This document shows, in pieces, positions 1-6,785 of a stretch of DNA of 18,757 nt. The notes beneath the pieces are model-generated. The model was not told the origin of the DNA. It did no database searches and saw only the letters and a list, made by a program, of their open reading frames with translations. Positions within the stretch are counted from its first letter, which is position 1; each line of letters begins with the position of its first letter. The position numbers and the translations under genes were made by a program. This DNA is from DATARH01 sp035604035 (lineage in GTDB: Bacteria > Pseudomonadota > Alphaproteobacteria > ATCC43930 > CGMCC-115725), in contig DATNJF010000020.1 in the NCBI GenBank assembly GCA_035604035.1, forward strand, positions 1-18,757. Direction: 5' to 3'.

Positions 1-319
1 GCTGTCCGGGCGCCACCCGCACCTCCAGGGTCTCGCCGGTCTCAACCGCCTGAACCCCGATCCGGCCCAACACGCTCGCGTGCAAAAACGCGTCGCCCGA
101 CCCGTCCGCCAGCTCGACAAAGCCAAACCCGCGATCGGCCCTGAACCACTTCACCACCGCCGTCACCGGAGGACCCGACGGCTGCTCCTCAAACCGCGGC
201 CCCGAACTAAACCGCGGCGCCGGTGCACCATAACCCCCGCCGCCACCGCCGCCGCCAAACTCACCCTCGTCAAATTCGCGCCGCCGACCGCGGTCGCGAT
301 GCCCTCTCCCGTTTTCCAC
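1..319 (-). CDS. CspA-family cold-shock domain protein, N-terminal part (runs off left edge)
   Basis: Reading the minus strand leftwards from about 319 gives a basic, glycine-rich leader of roughly 45 residues (GRGHRDRGRRR, then FGGGGGGGYG), followed by a cold-shock domain: VVKWFRADRGFGFVELADG with the RNP1-like GFGFV, then DAFLHASVL (RNP2-like, normally DVFVH), then TGETLEVRVAPGQ at the edge. Members of this family are OB-fold single-stranded nucleic-acid binders that act as RNA chaperones or stress-related regulators in the cytoplasm. The C-terminus lies outside the window, so a second cold-shock domain, common in longer alphaproteobacterial paralogues, cannot be excluded. No in-frame ATG was found. 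A GTG at 317-319 is the preferred start, with a GTG about 13 codons further upstream as an alternative; neither has a strong Shine-Dalgarno. The family call is firm, the start is not. Confidence 0.85.
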   Translation of the reverse strand, partial: MENGRGHRDRGRRREFDEGEFGGGGGGGGYGAPAPRFSSGPRFEEQPSGPPVTAVVKWFRADRGFGFVELADGSGDAFLHASVLGRIGVQAVETGETLEVRVAPGQ

Positions 320-409
320 GACGCAATTCCCAATCCCAGACCCGGGGCCATACACCCCGTAATCACCATAATGCAGATTTTTTCGACTGGCGGAAACGTG
401 GATGCGACT

Positions 410-426
410 CAACTTGACTTAAGTTG
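410..426. repeat. Short inverted repeat between csp and the thioesterase gene
   Basis: CAACTT-gactt-AAGTTG is a perfect 6-bp inverted repeat with a 5-nt centre. It lies about 90 bp upstream of the putative csp start and 13 bp past the thioesterase stop, both on the minus strand. It could be a weak hairpin or an operator. The sequence does not decide which, and chance is possible at this length. Confidence 0.3.
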
Positions 427-438
427 CGTGTTGCGCCG

Positions 439-942
439 CTAACGCTTCGCTCCGACATGGCGTCCGACCCAGTCCGGGCGCGGCAAATGGGCGTGGGCGG
501 CGGCTGCCGCGTGCACGCGGGTGTGAAGTTCCGGCGAGAAAGGCGTCACCCGGCGCTTGTTGAGATCGACGTGCAGGAACAAGAGCTCCTGCGTCGCGGC
601 GCGCTCGCCGTTGTCGAGCCGGAACATCTCGTGCGCGAGGTGCAACCGCTTGTCGTCGGCAAAGAGGATCTGGATCGTCACTCGCACCTTGTCGCCGACC
701 AAGAGCTCACGCTCGTAGCGGTTATGCGTCTCGGTAACGAAGGTGCCGAGGTCGGTGCGCCGCCGATAGGCAAGCCCGAGATCGAGCACGTCGAAGAGCA
801 TGTCGGTCGCGTAGTCGAACAGCACCGTGTAATAGGCGAGGTTCATATGCCCGTTGATGTCGATCCACTCGGGCAGGACCTCGCCGCGGTAGCGGTCGAA
901 CGGGGCCGGAAAAGCCTCGGGCAAGCTCAATGGCGGTTCCAC
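439..942 (-). CDS. Hotdog-fold acyl-CoA thioesterase (4HBT / YbgC-like)
   Basis: The protein (about 167 aa from the chosen start) opens with the 4HBT signature LPEWIDINGHMNLAYY, in which the Asp and the GHMN stretch match the active-site region of YbgC/4-hydroxybenzoyl-CoA-type thioesterases. Further along are THNRYERELLVGDKVRV and a FADDKRLHLAHEMF strand region, typical of the single hotdog domain. Such enzymes hydrolyse acyl- or aroyl-CoA thioesters in the cytoplasm. The open frame extends upstream to 1047, but that part lies inside the preceding gene. Two internal starts are plausible: GTG at 940-942, or TTG at 928-930, which overlaps the upstream TGA as TTGA, the layout of translational coupling. 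Neither has a clear Shine-Dalgarno. It is the last gene of the minus-strand catabolic set, so it may release a CoA-bound intermediate. The substrate is not readable from sequence. Confidence 0.85.
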   Translation of the reverse strand: MEPPLSLPEAFPAPFDRYRGEVLPEWIDINGHMNLAYYTVLFDYATDMLFDVLDLGLAYRRRTDLGTFVTETHNRYERELLVGDKVRVTIQILFADDKRLHLAHEMFRLDNGERAATQELLFLHVDLNKRRVTPFSPELHTRVHAAAAAHAHLPRPDWVGRHVGAKR

Positions 943-2081
943 AGCCGCTTTGAGGCGATCGCCGCGCCCTCGGCCATCGCCCGCAATTTCTTGAACGAGA
1001 TGTCGGGGTCGAGCTTGCCGTAGCCGGCGAAGGTGCCGAAGCCGCAATCGCTGCCGGCGATCACCCGCTCGCGCCCGACGATGTCGGCGAAGCGGCAGAT
1101 CCGCTCGGCGACGAGCTCCGGGTGCTCAACATAGTTGGTCGAGGTATCGAGCACGCCGGGGATGAGGATTTTGTCGTCGGGCAGCTTGATCTCGTCCTTC
1201 CACACCGCCCACTCGTGCGCGTGGCGCGGGTTGGCGGCCTCGACGACGAGCGCCTGAGGTTTGGCCTTAACCAGGATCGGCGCGACCTTGCGGAAATCGA
1301 TATCGTGGTCGTGCGGGCCTTCGTAATTGCCCCAGCAGATGTGGATGCGGCTCATCCCGGCCGGCACGTTGCGCAGCGCGTGGTTGAGCACCTCGACATG
1401 GAAGGCGGCGCGCTTGAGGAAGTCCGCCTCGCTCAGTTCCTGGAAGCTGGTGTGGTGCGCCATCGCCAGGTCGGGACAATCGAGCTGCAGTACGAACCCG
1501 GCGCCGACGATCGCCTCGTACTCCTCCTGCATCGCCGCGGCGATGGCTTCGACATAGGCCTCGTGCGAGGGGTAATAGGAATTGGTCTGGAACACCGGCA
1601 CGAGGCCGGGCGAGGCCGCGGTCATGAAGACGTCCGTCACATTCACCCCGGCGACCGCTTCCTTGAGGTTGGCGATGTCGTCGGCGAGCGGCTGGCGGTC
1701 CTGCACCGCGATCGGGCCGACGCAGACCGCGCGGCGCGGGACATTCTCGCCGGTCATCCGCCCGATCGCCGCCGAGAAATTCGGGTGCGGCCCGGTATCG
1801 AGCCGCTGCTTCGCTGGTTCATGCCCCGCAAAACCCGACAAGCGGTCGGCGACATAGGTCGAGTAGCCCGGCTTCGACATCTCGCCGTCATCGACGATAT
1901 CGACCCCGGCCTCGGCCTGACGCCGGACGATGCTGTACACCGCCTGCTTGGTCTGCCGGGCCAGCTCAGCCTTGTCGTAGGGCTGGCCCTGATCCTTCTT
2001 GACCAAGAGCTCGCGCAGCGCAGCCGGGCGCGGCAAGCTGCCAACATGGGTGGTGAGGATGCGGTCGGTGCTGGTTTTCAT
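927..2081 (-). CDS. MetE-like (cobalamin-independent methionine synthase family) zinc protein
   Basis: A 384-aa protein of the UROD/MetE-like TIM-barrel superfamily. It corresponds to the C-terminal catalytic half of MetE (full MetE is about 750 aa), so it is a stand-alone family member. Near the N-terminus are THVGSLPRP (11-19) and DIVDDGEMSKPGY (61-73), the usual substrate-side motifs. Candidate zinc ligands are in the expected order: His247 and Cys249 in RIHICWGN, Glu281 in VVEAANPR, and Cys346 in IAGSDCGFGTF. Known relatives methylate homocysteine from methyltetrahydrofolate or carry out thiol alkylation (epoxyalkane:coenzyme M transferase). Stand-alone homologues in catabolic clusters are mostly uncharacterised, so methionine synthesis should not be assumed. 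ATG 2079-2081 is chosen because GGGAGGA precedes it; a longer frame to 2132 runs into a palindromic repeat. It lies between the amidohydrolase and thioesterase genes, overlapping the latter. Confidence 0.88.
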   Translation of the reverse strand: MKTSTDRILTTHVGSLPRPAALRELLVKKDQGQPYDKAELARQTKQAVYSIVRRQAEAGVDIVDDGEMSKPGYSTYVADRLSGFAGHEPAKQRLDTGPHPNFSAAIGRMTGENVPRRAVCVGPIAVQDRQPLADDIANLKEAVAGVNVTDVFMTAASPGLVPVFQTNSYYPSHEAYVEAIAAAMQEEYEAIVGAGFVLQLDCPDLAMAHHTSFQELSEADFLKRAAFHVEVLNHALRNVPAGMSRIHICWGNYEGPHDHDIDFRKVAPILVKAKPQALVVEAANPRHAHEWAVWKDEIKLPDDKILIPGVLDTSTNYVEHPELVAERICRFADIVGRERVIAGSDCGFGTFAGYGKLDPDISFKKLRAMAEGAAIASKRLWNRH

Positions 2082-2110
2082 CGAGGTTCCTCCCAGTGCT
2101 TTTTTCTCAT

Positions 2111-2181
2111 CCCGGTTAAGGCCGGGACCCACCGATCCGCCTTTCGAGCGGCTGAAAAGTGGGCCCCGGCCTTCGCCGGGG
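2111..2181. repeat. REP/BIME-like double hairpin, copy 1
   Basis: Two short palindromes in inverted arrangement: CCCGG-ttaagg-CCGGG (2111-2126) followed by ACCCACC, then CTGAAAAGTGGG (2152-2163) leading into CCCCGGC-cttc-GCCGGGG (2164-2181, perfect 7-bp stem). The same layout and the same CTGAAAAGTGGG recur at 10408-10478. It fills the gap between the amidohydrolase stop and the Shine-Dalgarno of the MetE-like gene. Elements of this type can attenuate transcription or stabilise mRNA ends; here that is inferred. Confidence 0.75.
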
Positions 2182-2192
2182 TGTTGAAAACC

Positions 2193-3332
2193 CTACGCCA
2201 GCCCGTAGAGCTTAGCGGCGTTGTCATGGGTCAGCTTTTGGCGCATCTCCGGGCTGAGAGCGGCCATCTGCCGTGCGATCGCGTCCTTAGAGTGCGGCCA
2301 GACGCCGTCAGGGTGCGGATAGTCCGACGCCCACAGCAAATGCCCGTCGCCGAAGAACGGGATCAGCGCCATCGCCGCGTAATCCTCCTGGAAGGTCGCA
2401 TAAATCTGGCGTTTGAACAGCTCCGACGGCTTGGTTTCGAGCGCACTGCCGCCCTTGTCGGCCCAGAACTCCTTGGCTTCCCACAGCCGCCAGTGGCGGT
2501 AGTCGAGCTCCTGGACCAGCCAGGGCAGCCAGCCGGTGCCGGCCTCGGCCATCACCATCTTGATCTTCGGGTGGCGCTCGAGGATGCCCCAGGCGAACAG
2601 GTCGACGAACGGCTCCAGGAAATTGCCCAGGAAGAACTTGGTGTTCTCGAACACGCTTGCCGCCTTGCCGGCAGCGCGGTCGCCCGGCTTCCCGACGAAG
2701 ACGGTGATGTGCCAGGAGAGGATGATCCCGGTCTCTTCCAGCGCATTCCACAGGCTCTCCCATGCCGGGTCGTCGAGCTTGGGATCGATGTTGGCGATCA
2801 TCAGCGTGACCTGCTTGACGCCGCCTTTGTTGGCGAGGCGGCGCAATTCATCGGTCGCGGCCTGCGGCGTCTCGGGCAGCATCGGCACGCCGATCAGCCG
2901 CTCGGGCGCGGCCTGGCAGAACTCCAAGAGCCAGTCGTTGTAGACGCGGTAGCAGGCGACGCGCAGCGCCTGATCGTTTGTTGATATCTGAAAGATAGGA
3001 CCGAAGATCACCTGCGACCGGACGCCGTCGCGGTCCATGTCGGCGAGGCGCAATTCGGCGACCGCCGGGCGACGCGCGCTGTGGTCGTAGATGCCGGCGC
3101 GGTCGAACGAATCGTAGAGCGGCTTCACCGGCCGCTGGTTGGGGTCGGCAGGCGGCTTGCCGTTCCAGCGTCCCCACACCTTGCCGTCGCAAATCCACAC
3201 GGCCTGCCCGTCGCGCTCGTCGATGTACGGGGCGCGGTCGCGGAATTCGGCAGGCAGGCGCGTCTGCCACAGATCGGCCGGCAATTGGCCCAGATCCATG
3301 TGGTCGTCGCAGGAGATCAGTGTGTTGGCCAT
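2193..3332 (-). CDS. Amidohydrolase-2 family metal-dependent hydrolase/decarboxylase (ACMSD-like)
   Basis: A 379-aa TIM-barrel protein of the amidohydrolase-2 (ACMSD / gamma-resorcylate decarboxylase) family. Visible landmarks are the first-strand motif SCDDHMD (His11), SWHITVFVG with His208 as a likely metal ligand, LERHPKIKMVMAEAG (the usual helix-strand after it), and the C-terminal LLWASDYPHPDG with Asp337 and His340. The family hydrolyses or non-oxidatively decarboxylates aromatic and related acids using Zn or another divalent metal. The first-strand motif is HxD rather than HxH, so one usual ligand may be replaced. The ATG at 3330-3332 is chosen because GAGGAG stands 7 nt before it; a frame extending to 3398 would run into the upstream palindromic repeat. 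It follows the Rieske oxygenase gene in the same direction, which fits a ring-hydroxylation then decarboxylation/hydrolysis order. The substrate is unknown. Confidence 0.88.
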   Translation of the reverse strand: MANTLISCDDHMDLGQLPADLWQTRLPAEFRDRAPYIDERDGQAVWICDGKVWGRWNGKPPADPNQRPVKPLYDSFDRAGIYDHSARRPAVAELRLADMDRDGVRSQVIFGPIFQISTNDQALRVACYRVYNDWLLEFCQAAPERLIGVPMLPETPQAATDELRRLANKGGVKQVTLMIANIDPKLDDPAWESLWNALEETGIILSWHITVFVGKPGDRAAGKAASVFENTKFFLGNFLEPFVDLFAWGILERHPKIKMVMAEAGTGWLPWLVQELDYRHWRLWEAKEFWADKGGSALETKPSELFKRQIYATFQEDYAAMALIPFFGDGHLLWASDYPHPDGVWPHSKDAIARQMAALSPEMRQKLTHDNAAKLYGLA

Positions 3333-3371
3333 AAATAACTCCTCAATCTGAACTGCGTGGAGGCCCTGCGT

Positions 3372-3410
3372 CCTTCGAGGCCTCGCTGCGCGAGGCACCT
3401 CAGGATGAGG
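3372..3410 (+). repeat. Palindromic REP-like element, copy A
   Basis: The unit reads CCTTCGAG, then GCCTCGC-tgc-GCGAGGC (perfect 7-bp stem), then CCTCAGGATGAGG. The flanking words CCTTCGAG and CCTCAGGrTGAGG are shared with the inverted copy at 3438-3474. I recall very similar elements dispersed in Bradyrhizobium-type genomes, but that is recollection and was not searched. Confidence 0.75.
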
Positions 3411-3437
3411 GGACTTTTCTCATGGCATCAAGAACAT

Positions 3438-3474
3438 CCTCACCCTGAGGAGGCGCGAAGCGCCGTCTCGAAGG
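3438..3474 (-). repeat. Palindromic REP-like element, copy B (inverted)
   Basis: On the minus strand this reads CCTTCGAGAC, then GGCGC-ttc-GCGCC, then TCCTCAGGGTGAGG, so it is the inverted partner of 3372-3410, 27 bp away. The stem sequence differs from copy A yet remains perfectly paired. It starts 1 bp after the TAG stop of the Rieske gene (3476-3478) and may work as a transcript-end or attenuation structure. Confidence 0.75.
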
Positions 3475-3475
3475 G

Positions 3476-4510
3476 CTATTCCGCCGCTTGTTGCTGCTGC
3501 TCGGCGGCGATCATCCGGTCGACGTGCCGTCGCATCGTCATCCGCGTCGCATCCGAGGCGATGTCGACGAGCCCGCTTTCGCCGAACTCGGTGAGCCGAG
3601 CCTGCTGCGCCTCGACCATTTCTTGGTCTTCGAGAAAGGTCGGCGCGATCTCTCGGTAAAGCTGCTCGGTGGCCTCGGGCTCGTTCTGGCGATAGCCGTT
3701 CGCCGCCGACCAGAAATAGAAGCAGCTCGTCTCGGTCTCGGGCGTGAGGCCGTGGAACAGGCGGAATTTGAAGGCGAAATCGCCGGGCTCGACGCCGGAG
3801 CCGGCATCGGTGGCGCCGGTCCATTGCAGGATGCTCGACGGCGCGACGAACTCAAATTCCTGCAAGCGGTCGACCCTTCCGGTAAACCCCGCGGCCCGGA
3901 CATAGCTTGGCGGCGGAACCGAATTCTTCATCCAGCGGGTGAACTTGACTCCGGTGGGCGTTCGGGTGGTCTTCATCTCGGCATCGACATGGGCCGATGG
4001 GTTGCCGCCGACCGTCTTGGCGTGGAGATAACCGAGATGGGTCAAATCCATGAGGTTATCGACCATCAGCATGTAATTGCCTTTGATCGGGTAGCAGGCA
4101 TGCTTGTTCGGCCACTTCGCGTGGTCGTCATGATAGGGGAAATCGGCGATCGTCGCGGGGTCGGCCAGCGCCGGATCGCCCATCCATACCCAAAGGAACT
4201 GGTTCTTCTCGACGAGCGGGTAGCTCTTCACCGTCGCCTCGCCGGGGATGAGGCGCTGCCCCGGCACCTTCACGCATTTGCCATCGGCGTCGATGATGAG
4301 CCCGTGATAGCCGCACTGGATGCCCTGCTCGACGATGGTGCCGAGGCTCAAGGGCGCGGAGCGGTGGCAGCAGCGATCGGCCAGCGCCGCGGAGCGGCCG
4401 TCTTTGTCGCGAAACAGCACGATCGGGTCGTTGCAGATGCGGCGAGCGAGCGGCTTGTCGCCGAGTTCGTCACCCCACGCGGCGATGTACCAGGCATTGC
4501 GCGCAAACAT
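3476..4510 (-). CDS. Rieske non-haem iron oxygenase, VanA-like (O-demethylase/ring-hydroxylating type)
   Basis: A 344-aa protein with an N-terminal Rieske [2Fe-2S] domain and a C-terminal catalytic domain. The cluster motif is CxH-16-CxxH: Cys47 and His49 in RCCHRSAPLSLG, Cys66 and His69 in QCGYHG. The mononuclear iron site shows as DLTHLGYLH, with Asp155, His158 and His163 in the D-x2-H-x4-H pattern. The start MFARNAWYIAAW and the overall length match the vanillate O-demethylase oxygenase/dicamba-monooxygenase group rather than larger two-subunit dioxygenases. Such enzymes use O2 and electrons from a separate ferredoxin reductase; no reductase gene is present in the window. GGAGG precedes the ATG at 4508-4510. 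It lies 63 bp after the Fsr-like transporter and before the amidohydrolase. The substrate cannot be assigned. Confidence 0.92.
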   Translation of the reverse strand: MFARNAWYIAAWGDELGDKPLARRICNDPIVLFRDKDGRSAALADRCCHRSAPLSLGTIVEQGIQCGYHGLIIDADGKCVKVPGQRLIPGEATVKSYPLVEKNQFLWVWMGDPALADPATIADFPYHDDHAKWPNKHACYPIKGNYMLMVDNLMDLTHLGYLHAKTVGGNPSAHVDAEMKTTRTPTGVKFTRWMKNSVPPPSYVRAAGFTGRVDRLQEFEFVAPSSILQWTGATDAGSGVEPGDFAFKFRLFHGLTPETETSCFYFWSAANGYRQNEPEATEQLYREIAPTFLEDQEMVEAQQARLTEFGESGLVDIASDATRMTMRRHVDRMIAAEQQQQAAE

Positions 4511-4573
4511 GCTAAGCCTCCGTGCGGCCTTGTTCTCGCATGGTAAGCCCAGGCCGCGGCAGCGAGAAGGGAG

Positions 4574-5809
4574 TTATGCGGTCGCGAGGCGCGCGGCGCG
4601 GCGGAGATCGGGGAGGAACACGGTGAGGAGCCCGATGAACGGCAGGTAGGCGCAGACGCGGTAGACCGTGTCGATGCTGGTGGCGTCGGCGAGGCTGCCG
4701 AGAGCCGCCGCGCCGACCCCGGCCATGCCGAAGCTGAGCCCGAAAAAGAGGCCGGCCATCGTGCCGATCTTCCCCGGCACCAGGTCGAGCGCGTAGACGA
4801 TGATCGCCGACGAAGCCGAGGCCATCGTCGCGCCGACCGCGACCGTCAGGATGCTGGTCCAAAAGAGATCGGCGAAGGGCAGCATCAGCGCGAACGGGAT
4901 GGCGCCGAGGATCGAGCCCCAGATCACTGCTTTCCGTCCGATGCGGTCGCCGATCGGCCCACCGACCAAGGTGCCCACCGCCACCGACGCCAAGAAGACG
5001 AAAAGGTAGATCTGCGCGCTGGCCAGGGTCAGGTGGAATTTGCTGATCAGGTAGAAGGTGTAATAGGTGCCGAGGCTCGCCTGGTAGAACGCCTTCGAGA
5101 ACACCAGCGACAACAGGATCGCCAGCGACCAGAACACCTGCCGGCGCGACAGGTTGAGCGGCACGGCCGAAGTGTATCGAGCGCGCCGCGACGGTGGGTG
5201 CTCGCGCCGGTACCAGTTGCCGACCAGGACCAGCACGGCCATCGCCAGGAGCGCCGCGCTGGAAAACCAGCCGACGCTGCCCTGACCGCGCGGGATGACG
5301 ATAAAGGCGGCGAGGATCGGCCCCGTCGCCGAACCGATATTGCCGCCGACCTGAAACAACGACTGCGCCAGGCCGTGCCGCGTAGCGCCGCCCGACGCCA
5401 ACCGCGCGACCCGCGACGCCTCCGGGTGGAACACCGCCGAGCCGGCGCCCATCAACGCTACCGCGAGCAATACGGTCAGATAGTGGGTGGCGCCGGCCAG
5501 CAGCAAAAGCCCGGCGAAGGTCGAGCACATCCCCACCGCGAGCGAATAAGGCTGCGGCTTGTGGTCGGCGGCCAAGCCGACGAGCGGCTGCATCATCGAG
5601 GAGATGACCTGCATGGTCAGGGTGATCATGCCGATCTGCACGAAGCTGAGGCTGTAGCCGTCTTTGATCATCGGGTAGAGCGCCGGCACCAGCGACTGCA
5701 TCATGTCGTTGAGCATGTGCGAGAAGCTGAGCGCGAGGATAATCGAGAAGGCGGTGCCTTCGGCGATCCGGCGCTCGATGGTGGGCTGGGTCGATACCTC
5801 GGTGGTCAT
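4574..5809 (-). CDS. MFS transporter, fosmidomycin-resistance (Fsr) type
   Basis: A 411-aa major facilitator protein with about 12 hydrophobic segments in the inner membrane. The N-terminal half closely resembles Escherichia coli Fsr as I remember it: SHMLNDMMQSLVPALYP, VQIGMITLTMQVISSMMQP, SAVFHPEASRVARLASGG and HGLAQSLFQVGGNIGSA. Fsr exports fosmidomycin by drug:H+ antiport, and the name is often applied by homology alone. As the first gene of a catabolic set, this one could move the pathway substrate or a toxic intermediate instead. ATG at 5807-5809 is chosen because GAGGGAAGGAA precedes it directly; a GTG at 5825-5827 would add six residues. The TAA stop is 63 bp from the Rieske start, so co-transcription is likely. 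No clear promoter was identified in the 121 bp upstream. Confidence 0.9.
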   Translation of the reverse strand: MTTEVSTQPTIERRIAEGTAFSIILALSFSHMLNDMMQSLVPALYPMIKDGYSLSFVQIGMITLTMQVISSMMQPLVGLAADHKPQPYSLAVGMCSTFAGLLLLAGATHYLTVLLAVALMGAGSAVFHPEASRVARLASGGATRHGLAQSLFQVGGNIGSATGPILAAFIVIPRGQGSVGWFSSAALLAMAVLVLVGNWYRREHPPSRRARYTSAVPLNLSRRQVFWSLAILLSLVFSKAFYQASLGTYYTFYLISKFHLTLASAQIYLFVFLASVAVGTLVGGPIGDRIGRKAVIWGSILGAIPFALMLPFADLFWTSILTVAVGATMASASSAIIVYALDLVPGKIGTMAGLFFGLSFGMAGVGAAALGSLADATSIDTVYRVCAYLPFIGLLTVFLPDLRRAARLATA

Positions 5810-5930
5810 TTCCTTCCCTCGGCGCACTCACCTTCGCGCGCCGGTGCGGCTGATATGATCTCAGGCACTAACACGGAAACGACAACGACCCTGCCCGGTT
5901 TTTAGCCATGGCAGATATTCGCGCTCTACT

Positions 5931-6707
5931 TCACCGGTTCTGCCAATTCGGTTTGCGGCGCTCGGCGAAGGCCTTGGGGCCTTCGATATAATCCTGGCTG
6001 TCGAGATTGGCCTGCACCGCGGGGTAAATCGTGGTCATCGCCTGTTGCAGGGTCGGCTCATCGAGGCCGCGGTAGACCGACTGCTTCGACGCGCGGATCG
6101 CCATCGGCGAGCATTCGAGGATGAGCCCGGCCCAGCGCTTGGCGGCCTCCAGCGCCTGGCCCACGGGCACCACCTCGTTGACGAAACCCAGTTCCTTGCC
6201 CTCCGCCGCCGAGACGCGGCGGCCGGTGAGGATCATGCCAAGCGCGTTCTTTTGCCCGATCATCCGCGGCAGGCGGTGGACGCCGCTGCCGGCGATGAGG
6301 CCGACCCGCGGTTCGGGCAGCGCGAAGACCGCGTTCTCGGCGGCGACGACGATGTCGCAGGCGAGCGCGGTCTCAAACCCGCCACCCATCGCCACACCGT
6401 TGACCGCGGCGATTAGCGGTTTGTCGAGGTCGAAGCGATGCGACAGCCCGGCGAACCCGGTCGCCGGACGTGGGCCGCGCCGCCCGGCGGCTTGAACCTT
6501 CAAATCGTTGCCGGCCGAGAAGGCGCGCTCGTCGGCGCCGGTGATGATCCCGACCCACAGCTCGGGGTCGGCGGCGAACTCGTTCCAGACACGATCGAAT
6601 TCCCAATGCGCCTCGCTGTGCAGCGCGTTCAGCACCTCCGGCCGGTTGATCGTGACGATGCGGATGCGGCCCTCGTCCTCGACCTTGCAGAACTTGTAGT
6701 CGGCCAT
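5931..6707 (-). CDS. Enoyl-CoA hydratase/isomerase (crotonase) family protein
   Basis: A 258-aa crotonase-fold protein, full length for the family. The oxyanion-hole segments are RAFSAGNDLK (61-70) and NGVAMGGGFETALACDIV (103-120). Both glutamates used by classical enoyl-CoA hydratases appear to be kept: Glu112 in GGGFETA and Glu132 in LPEPRVGLIAGSG. That favours hydratase-type chemistry on an acyl-CoA over the isomerase-only or hydrolase variants. The enzyme is soluble and takes part in beta-oxidation-like degradation of fatty or aromatic-derived CoA esters. ATG 6705-6707 is preferred because GGGGAGGGG stands just before it; an upstream start at 6737 has no such support. It lies about 121 bp upstream of the Fsr-like gene on the same strand and may belong to the same catabolic set, though the spacing leaves room for a separate promoter. 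Confidence 0.92.
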   Translation of the reverse strand: MADYKFCKVEDEGRIRIVTINRPEVLNALHSEAHWEFDRVWNEFAADPELWVGIITGADERAFSAGNDLKVQAAGRRGPRPATGFAGLSHRFDLDKPLIAAVNGVAMGGGFETALACDIVVAAENAVFALPEPRVGLIAGSGVHRLPRMIGQKNALGMILTGRRVSAAEGKELGFVNEVVPVGQALEAAKRWAGLILECSPMAIRASKQSVYRGLDEPTLQQAMTTIYPAVQANLDSQDYIEGPKAFAERRKPNWQNR

Positions 6708-6785
6708 GTCCCCTCCCCGGCGCCGTGCGGCTTCCATGATGCCGCCCGCCAGGTGCGACGCACAACCGCCATCAGGGCAAGCCCG

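Noticed and set aside
1122..2984. Long plus-strand open frame of 620 codons opposite the MetE-like and amidohydrolase genes
   Set aside because: It is antisense to two genes with clear family motifs and has the Arg/His/Leu/Gly-rich, motif-free look of a high-GC shadow frame.
3372..3474. CRISPR-like or attachment-site reading of the paired repeats
   Set aside because: There are only two units in inverted orientation, with no regular spacers, no cas genes and no integrase, so a REP-type element explains them better.
4512..5831. Second minus-strand frame of 439 codons overlapping the transporter gene
   Set aside because: It is the same strand in another frame, Arg/Pro/His-rich with no membrane pattern; the Fsr-like frame has clear family motifs and a strong Shine-Dalgarno.
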